From NCBI GenBank assembly GCA_032622095.1, contig CP136065.1:205822151-205886150 (forward strand): a DNA stretch of 64,000 nt, in the 5' to 3' direction. Below, piece by piece: positions 58,956 to 64,000 of the stretch (the stretch's first letter is position 1; every line of letters begins with the position of its first letter). This DNA comes from Siphonodentalium dalli. Lineage: Eukaryota > Mollusca > Scaphopoda > Gadilida > Siphonodentaliidae. The position numbers and the translations under genes were made by a program. The notes beneath the pieces were generated by a model, which was not told the DNA's origin, ran no database searches, and worked only from the letters and a program-made list of their open reading frames with translations.

Positions 58956-59392
58956 ACGAACTTGGTTCCTTCGAGCGTCCCAATTTTGTCTACTTAATTT
59001 GGAAGGAGGTATAATATTGGTTGATAAATACATGAAATGTTTATATACCGACTGCATATGCTCTGCCAAAAATACTTGCCATTGTCACAATTTTCCAGCT
59101 GTTTTTTCATTTTTCGCACAGAAGTGAAACAAACCCTTTTTATTTCTACCATATCAGGTATAGTCTAACACGGAGCGCTCTTTTCTGTTCCGTGTCGTAC
59201 ACATGGCTGTTGTTAGTTTGGGACCCAAAATCGTGTTCAAAGTTGTATTTGTATGACTTCAATGTGTCTTTCTGTGACATATAATGCCCACACAAAGGTA
59301 GTTAAATTATTTATCGAACTAATTCGATACCTGAACAAATTCAATAACGAATGTTGTTAGGTGTATTTTGAAGCGCAAACCACCATGTGGCT
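58956..59392 (+). mobile_element. Family-G MITE (TTAA target), copy 3
   Basis: TTAA at 58952-58955 and 59393-59396; acgaacttggttccttcg and ccatgtggct ends; the most diverged of the three copies. Confidence 0.75.
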
Positions 59393-59450
59393 TTAATCAG
59401 CGTCGCAGCTGATATAAGAAATTAAATTAAAGCTTCGAAAGGAGAAGTTG

Positions 59451-60415
59451 ATGGAAAACATGGAAATAATAATTGTTGACAAGAACTGCATAATTCAACT
59501 ACCTACACGTATGTGCGTTCATGGTTGTCGATTTCGGGATAGCCCACTTCCGACAAATTCACCTGCAATTTCAGTTAAAGTACATGTACCCCCTACATTA
59601 ACCAATGCACTCAAAGTTACAACAAAATGTAATACTGTTTTGAAGGTATTCCTGGGTACCAGAAATGGGAATATCGTTCGTGATTTGTATCATATTAACC
59701 GTGTTCGATATATCTTTTTTATACCCCCGCAACGAAGTTAGGGGGTATACTGGAGTCAGCTTGTCCGTCCGTCGTCCGTCCGTCCGTCGACACAAATTTG
59801 TTCGGAGTTTTTCTCAGTCGTTTTTTGATCAATTTCCGTGAAACTAGGCTCGGACATCAACCACCATGTGCAACTGTGCACCTGCGATTATGACGTCTGT
59901 CGGACTTTTTTTGGTGGAGTTATCCCCCTTTTTCGACTTAGAATTTTTTTTGCAACATGCCTAATTTTGTCCGAGCTTTTATTCCTACATTTTTAGGTCA
60001 ATGTTTTTTATTCTTGGCACTGATATTTAGTACCATGGGAACCTGTGCACCTGCGATTATGATGTCTGTCGGACTTTTTTGTGGAGTTATTCCCCTTTTT
60101 CGACTTAGAACATTTTTGCAACATGCATAATTTTGTCCGAGCTTTTATTCCTACATTATTCGGTCAATAGGTTTAAGATTAGGGTTAGGGTTGTGCACCT
60201 GCAATGGGAACTGTTATTTTATTATTTTAACTAAATGTTTACTGACATGTGAAACATCATAGTATTTTTTAAACGGGGGTATCCTTAGTCCCATTGGGAC
60301 AGTCACACCTCTAGTTTTTAACTGGATGCGGAACATTTCATCTGTACTAGCACACAATTCTTGTGGTCAACAACTTTCAATGGGCTACCAAATTGGAAGA
60401 GTGGTACAAATCTGA
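59451..60415 (+). pseudogene. Unrecognised frame interrupted by a Helitron-like insertion
   Basis: The frame starts at ATG 59451 (MENMEIIIVDKNC...) and is open to the insertion at 59713. If 59713-60314 is removed, it continues in phase from 60315 (IFNWMRNISSVLAHN...) to TGA 60413-60415. That makes 120 codons in all with no stop. I do not recognise the protein (features: QLPTRMCVHGCRF, KVHVPPTLTN). Open frame across the excised junction is modest evidence of coding; it could be part of a larger transposon. Confidence 0.35.
59713..60314 (+). mobile_element. Helitron-like non-autonomous element, 602 bp
   Basis: Begins TC, just before the hairpin ataccccc..aagttagggggtat. Ends with hairpin gtccc-att-gggac, ten bases, then CTAG; it lies between A and T with no duplication. 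The interior has (gtcc)n, 'tttttgatcaatttccgtga', and a tandem pair (~175 bp) sharing 'gtgcacctgcgattatga'. All terminal rules of Helitrons are met; no Rep/helicase. Confidence 0.65.
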
Positions 60416-61400
60416 GTATGCGATAGAGGCGGCAAGCAAAACGTTGAATTTAGAAATAATAGAACACGGAAAAAATGTAGAACATGCCGCCTCACGATAA
60501 CCCCCTCACGTGTGTATGTCGAATATCAATTAATGAAACAATCGATGTGTTTCAGCAGCAGTAAACCAACTAATTTAAATTTGCCTACAAAAATCAATCT
60601 CATCTAAATTATGCTGAATTGGCATTGTCTCATAAAGTTATTCATGCTGTTAACCTCGAGGATATGGATATGTAGTTAACACGATACCTGTCACATGACC
60701 ACAGCTAGAAACTTCAATAATACTGATTCACATTTCCCACCCAATATCCATGACTGCGAACCTTGAAGCTGATATAATTGTATTTGATACAAGCATAATC
60801 ATATTATCTCTCTTGTCAAACAGTAAATGTCAATACTGACAGACCTAAATCACGATCAATGCTCCGCAGTGGACCAGCATTGTGCCGAATTCCGATCTAG
60901 GTTGTTTACAATTATAGCAATCAATGCTAGTTTGTGAAACGGAACGAAACACAAATCGAATCGAGCCAGATCATTGTACTAACGTATCGGAACACAATCA
61001 GTATTTATCGCCGAAGAAGGATGTTGAGAGTTCTTCAGCCACACCAAACACATTGCATAGAATTGCATCGACGACTTGAGCTGGACACACGGAAGAAGAA
61101 AATCGATGGATCAGCCACACCGTATATTTAAATATCCTGTACCAAGGGGAGCCACTCTATCGAGTTCGCTACATAACATCAAAATATTCCCTTGGCGACC
61201 AACTTCAGACAAACTGGTTAATTTGCACTAGAAACTTAGAAGAGAATTAAGAATCCCGGACACATTATTAATAAGAATCCCGGACACATTATTAATAAGA
61301 ATCCCGGACATATTATTAATAAGAAGCCTTATTTTTATTGGAGTTTGGTTCGATGTTCGTCATTGTGCTATAGTTCCAGGCTGTCTTCCTGAACATAAGC
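60416..61400. other. Unannotated stretch with a short tandem repeat
   Basis: 61251-61326 is three copies of a 24-bp unit (aatcccggacacattattaa + taag). Nothing else recognised. Confidence 0.5.
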
Positions 61401-61414
61401 TCATATTGAACTTA

Positions 61415-61621
61415 TTTATTAAAAAAAAAACAGAAATAAGCCCATATCGGCATTATTTTTGCGCTATATATGAACCTAAATCGACTAACCAGATGTACCA
61501 TCTTCATAATGCGTTTTTACTTCGGCCCGCGCCATAAAACGGAATAACGGGTATAAGTCCAATGTGAACCTCTGTGAATATTTAGGTCCTATATGAACCC
61601 TATTTGAACGAGGATATGTTG
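61415..61621 (-). mobile_element. Family-A MITE, copy 6 (half element)
   Basis: 'cggcccgcgccataaaacgg' to 'gaacgaggatatgttg', inverse orientation, left half only and diverged. Confidence 0.62.
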
Positions 61622-61868
61622 GCTATTCGGGGCTGTTTTAGATCAGGTCCGCGTGGCGCGTTCGTTGTTTGTAGACATGTTTAGGATGTGTGTCTACCTC
61701 CCAGCGCCAATGGTTTTATATCAAGATATGGATTTCGATTTTCTAAAATTGTCCCCGTCGATAACACAGGTATTGGAACATACCAAAACACTACTCGCGT
61801 TCTCTATACCAGTATATCAGACTTATATTATTTCCAGACATATGCTGGAGTTGGCCAAGTTTGCTTAA

Positions 61869-62197
61869 CCCTTTACCCAACAGAAGGGCCCTGTGCCAAT
61901 GCATTCTCGTATATATGCGAGTCGACCATTGGTCGCCTCGAATATATAAGAGAATGCATTGGCTTAACACATTTTTTAGGCCAATGCATTCTCTTATATA
62001 TGCGAGGCGACCTATGGTCGACTCGCATATATAAGAGAATGCATTGGCACAGGGCATAACTGTAACTATCGCAATGTGGTCAAGGAGCCGGTTCCAATGA
62101 TATCCATATTTGTATGGTTCTATTGAGACAGACCCAAGATATTTTAGGCTGTTGAAGCTTTATTTGGCCGGTTTTGGCCGTTTTGTTGGGTAAAGGG
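61869..62197. mobile_element. TTAA-type palindromic MITE, subfamily 1, 329 bp (shortest)
   Basis: TTAA at 61865-61868; on the right the terminus is intact (gttgggtaaaggg) but TTAA has become gtgg-like sequence. Modules at 61895-61962 and 61980-62048 are separated by only about 17 bp, so the pair is almost a perfect 154-bp palindrome. Confidence 0.88.
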
Positions 62198-63238
62198 GTG
62201 GTTCGTGTGATATGCATTATGGGTAGATGTCGAGTCACTTTCGTATTTGCACATGGGCATTATGTGTCTTCAATTAAATCACTGTTAACTGTTCCTGTTA
62301 TATCGGTTGGGTCACTCTGAGCTAGGTATTTGGTATAATGAAAATAACAAGCATGTTCTCTTGGTAGTACTATACCGCCGCTATGATGGTGGTTCCTGCT
62401 GATTTATCTCTGCTGGGAAATGGGCATAATTTTACTTCAGTAGAACCAAAATGATCACTGTGGTCGTGGCGTGGGTTAAACTGCATTAGGATCAAATAGT
62501 TAATCTATTTACAATTACCTGAGTGCGATCGATGGATTCATACCGGTGATGTCTTTCATTCCTTGTGTTAAACAATGCCCAGTTTGCAGTATGATCGTTA
62601 GAACGGACAGACTAGTGGAATCGTAACGCACCCATCTTTAAGTTATACAATAGCTTGTAACGTCCGTAAGTATCAGTACCGTCAAGGAAAGGAACGTCCA
62701 ATAAGAACCCGTGTCCCCCACTGAACATATCATTACCGGGTTTATCGCCATTACATATATGTACTAGATGAAACAGGCTCCCGAAGAGAGCGTTTATTCA
62801 GCGTCGGTGGGGCCTGCAGCCTATTTGGGGCATGTGGCCCCTTTGTGTGTGTGTGTGGGGGACCTGTGACTCTTGTGCGCTTTGTGCATATTTAAATCTT
62901 CGACTTAGCCGTCTTGTCCGGATACGCATTCCAAAATACAATTCATAATTCCCATGGTGCGATCAAATTTATAATAATGATTATTCATCCCGGTGACTAA
63001 GTTTTAAACGCGCTTATCAAACGAAACACGATGTAAAATTAATTCTGGTAATACCCGGTCTATTACTTCCCAGTCGCGCGCTATTTATAGATTAGTACCG
63101 ACATCGATTATCCCCCTGCGGGAATGCCCATGCATAAAATCATTTAAAGTAAAGTTTTTCCTGGTTTAAATTTCTGAATTTGACGATGATTTCGCAAGAT
63201 AGTAAGCTGCGTGAAAAGCAAGCTCTGCTGATAACTGG
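62198..63238. other. Unannotated stretch upstream of the transposase
   Basis: A short (GT)n lies at 62843-62857. No coding sequence recognised. Confidence 0.45.
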
Positions 63239-64000
63239 AAAAGAGAGTTGGATCCCGGCGGGACTTGGTTTAATTACGACAATGACGGCAAATACTGTAC
63301 TAAAATTACATGTTTGATATGCACTGAATTTGCAGAAAAAATAAATCACTTGCGGAATATTTCACGTGTATTTGTAGTGGGACGTCACTCAAAAAAGGCA
63401 ATATTGTAAACATGTATATACAGACTGAACCACACAAAAAAGCTGCGGTAATGAAGAACCCCCGCCCAACTATTGACCAACTATTCAAAACGCCGACAGA
63501 ACGCTCGCTCGCTCAGAGTAAGAATGTAGACGAACGGGTTGCTAAACTGATAGACAATACATGCATGTATTTACTCGCCAAAGAGGAGCTCCCATTCGCT
63601 AACTTGAAATTCGCGGAGTTTGCACAACTGGAGAGCAGGCATAGGGTATATGTTGGAAATACCTATACCAATCATGTGCATAATTCACCAGCTTAATAGA
63701 CACATACTGGAAAATTTGATGGATAAAATTCGTAGAAGCCAAATATTTCATACTGCCTTTCTACGGAGCTAATGATATTGCGGTGCTCGATAATGAGATG
63801 ATGCATATTATGTTCAACGATGCTGATAGTGGTCTGGTTGAGTTCCGTTTATTCTGATTTCATATGGAGTTAACAGAGTATTGAGACCGCGTTTGAGGAA
63901 GCTGGGATGTTTGAATTCAGTTCGCATATGGCCAGCTTCGTGGCCGATGGTCCGAATGTTAATATGGATGAGAAGGATGGTTTAGAAAGGAAAATGGAAT
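63239..64000 (+). pseudogene. BED-finger hAT transposase, N-terminal half (runs off the window)
   Basis: Frame 1 (63239-63380) gives WFNYDNDGKYCTKITCLIC, the first half of a BED zinc finger. After a shift of one base, frame 2 (63382-63696) completes it (NMYIQTEPHKKA) and continues with RPTIDQLF, LAKEELPFANLKF and VGNTYTNH, then a stop. Further shifts expose IRRSQIFH, YGANDIAVLDNEM, FNDADSGLVEFR and ASFVADGPNVNM, matching the start of the hAT catalytic core. At least three frameshifts make it a pseudogene. It differs in type from the C-terminal hAT fragment at 47264, so they are not obviously two halves of one copy. Confidence 0.85.

Noticed and set aside
60174-60195. Interstitial telomere repeat 'ttagggttaggg'
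   Set aside because: Only two units, inside a Helitron-like repeat.
49454-62059. Recurrent peptides such as '..CANAFSYICESTIGRL..' and '..QCILLYMRGDLWSTRIYKRMHWHR..'
   Set aside because: They are translations of the MITE hairpin module in different frames, and appear wherever the module does.

Overview
This is an AT-rich invertebrate nuclear window dominated by repeats and decayed transposons. It has no operons, no long intact ORFs and no rRNA, CRISPR or phage genes. The repeat content (non-LTR retroposon tails, TTAA-flanked MITEs, Helitron-like ends, and a repeat opening with the 'tatacccccgcaacgaagtt' hairpin) fits a marine invertebrate, most likely a mollusc or another lophotrochozoan. 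That taxonomic call is an inference from style, not from a marker gene.

The only host-gene piece I recognise with confidence is the first coding exon, on the minus strand at 7849-8017, of a Cys-loop ligand-gated anion channel subunit (GABA-A/glycine-receptor-like). It has a signal peptide, the YDIRLRPNFGG motif and a canonical GTGAGT donor. A CpG-richer block behind it (8018-8560) is the likely 5'UTR and promoter. Positions 1-7848 would then be intron 1; no second exon was found.

Layout. 1-7.8 kb: tandem repeats of 62 bp and 44 bp, two fused LINE 3' ends, a GA microsatellite, family-A elements and two MITEs. 9.2-15.3 kb: a retroposon carrying only an ORF1-like region (copy 1, minus), split by a 3383-bp foldback element with perfect 8-bp target duplications and by an L1/Tx1-like LINE tail. 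15.3-25 kb: sparse intergenic DNA with family-A, TTAA-type and palindrome-bearing MITEs. 25-30.7 kb: segment F, then a second ORF1-only copy (holding a 231-bp Helitron, a LINE tail and a 612-bp hAT MITE), then a second segment F holding another ORF1 fragment. 31.8-33.8 kb: a decayed CR1/L2-type LINE. 34.6-41.6 kb: tandem repeats, with a recent 1.6-kb duplication ending in 53/43-bp minisatellites. 42.6-46.5 kb: a decayed LINE with its YADD motif, plus shuffled segmental duplications. 47.2-49.7 kb: the C-terminus of a hAT transposase and ORF1-only copy 3. 50-62 kb: nested MITEs, an inverted coding duplication, a tRNA-like SINE head and a Helitron-like insertion that splits an otherwise open frame. 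63.2 kb to the end: the N-terminal half of a decayed BED-finger hAT transposase.

The most striking theme is a TTAA-flanked MITE group whose members carry one or two copies of a ~70-bp perfect hairpin module in mirror orientation: about 18 modules in 64 kb, much better conserved than the DNA around them. Several insertions can be proved inside the window because an uninterrupted paralogue also lies here: the foldback element, the 231-bp Helitron, the hAT MITE and the MULE-like MITE.
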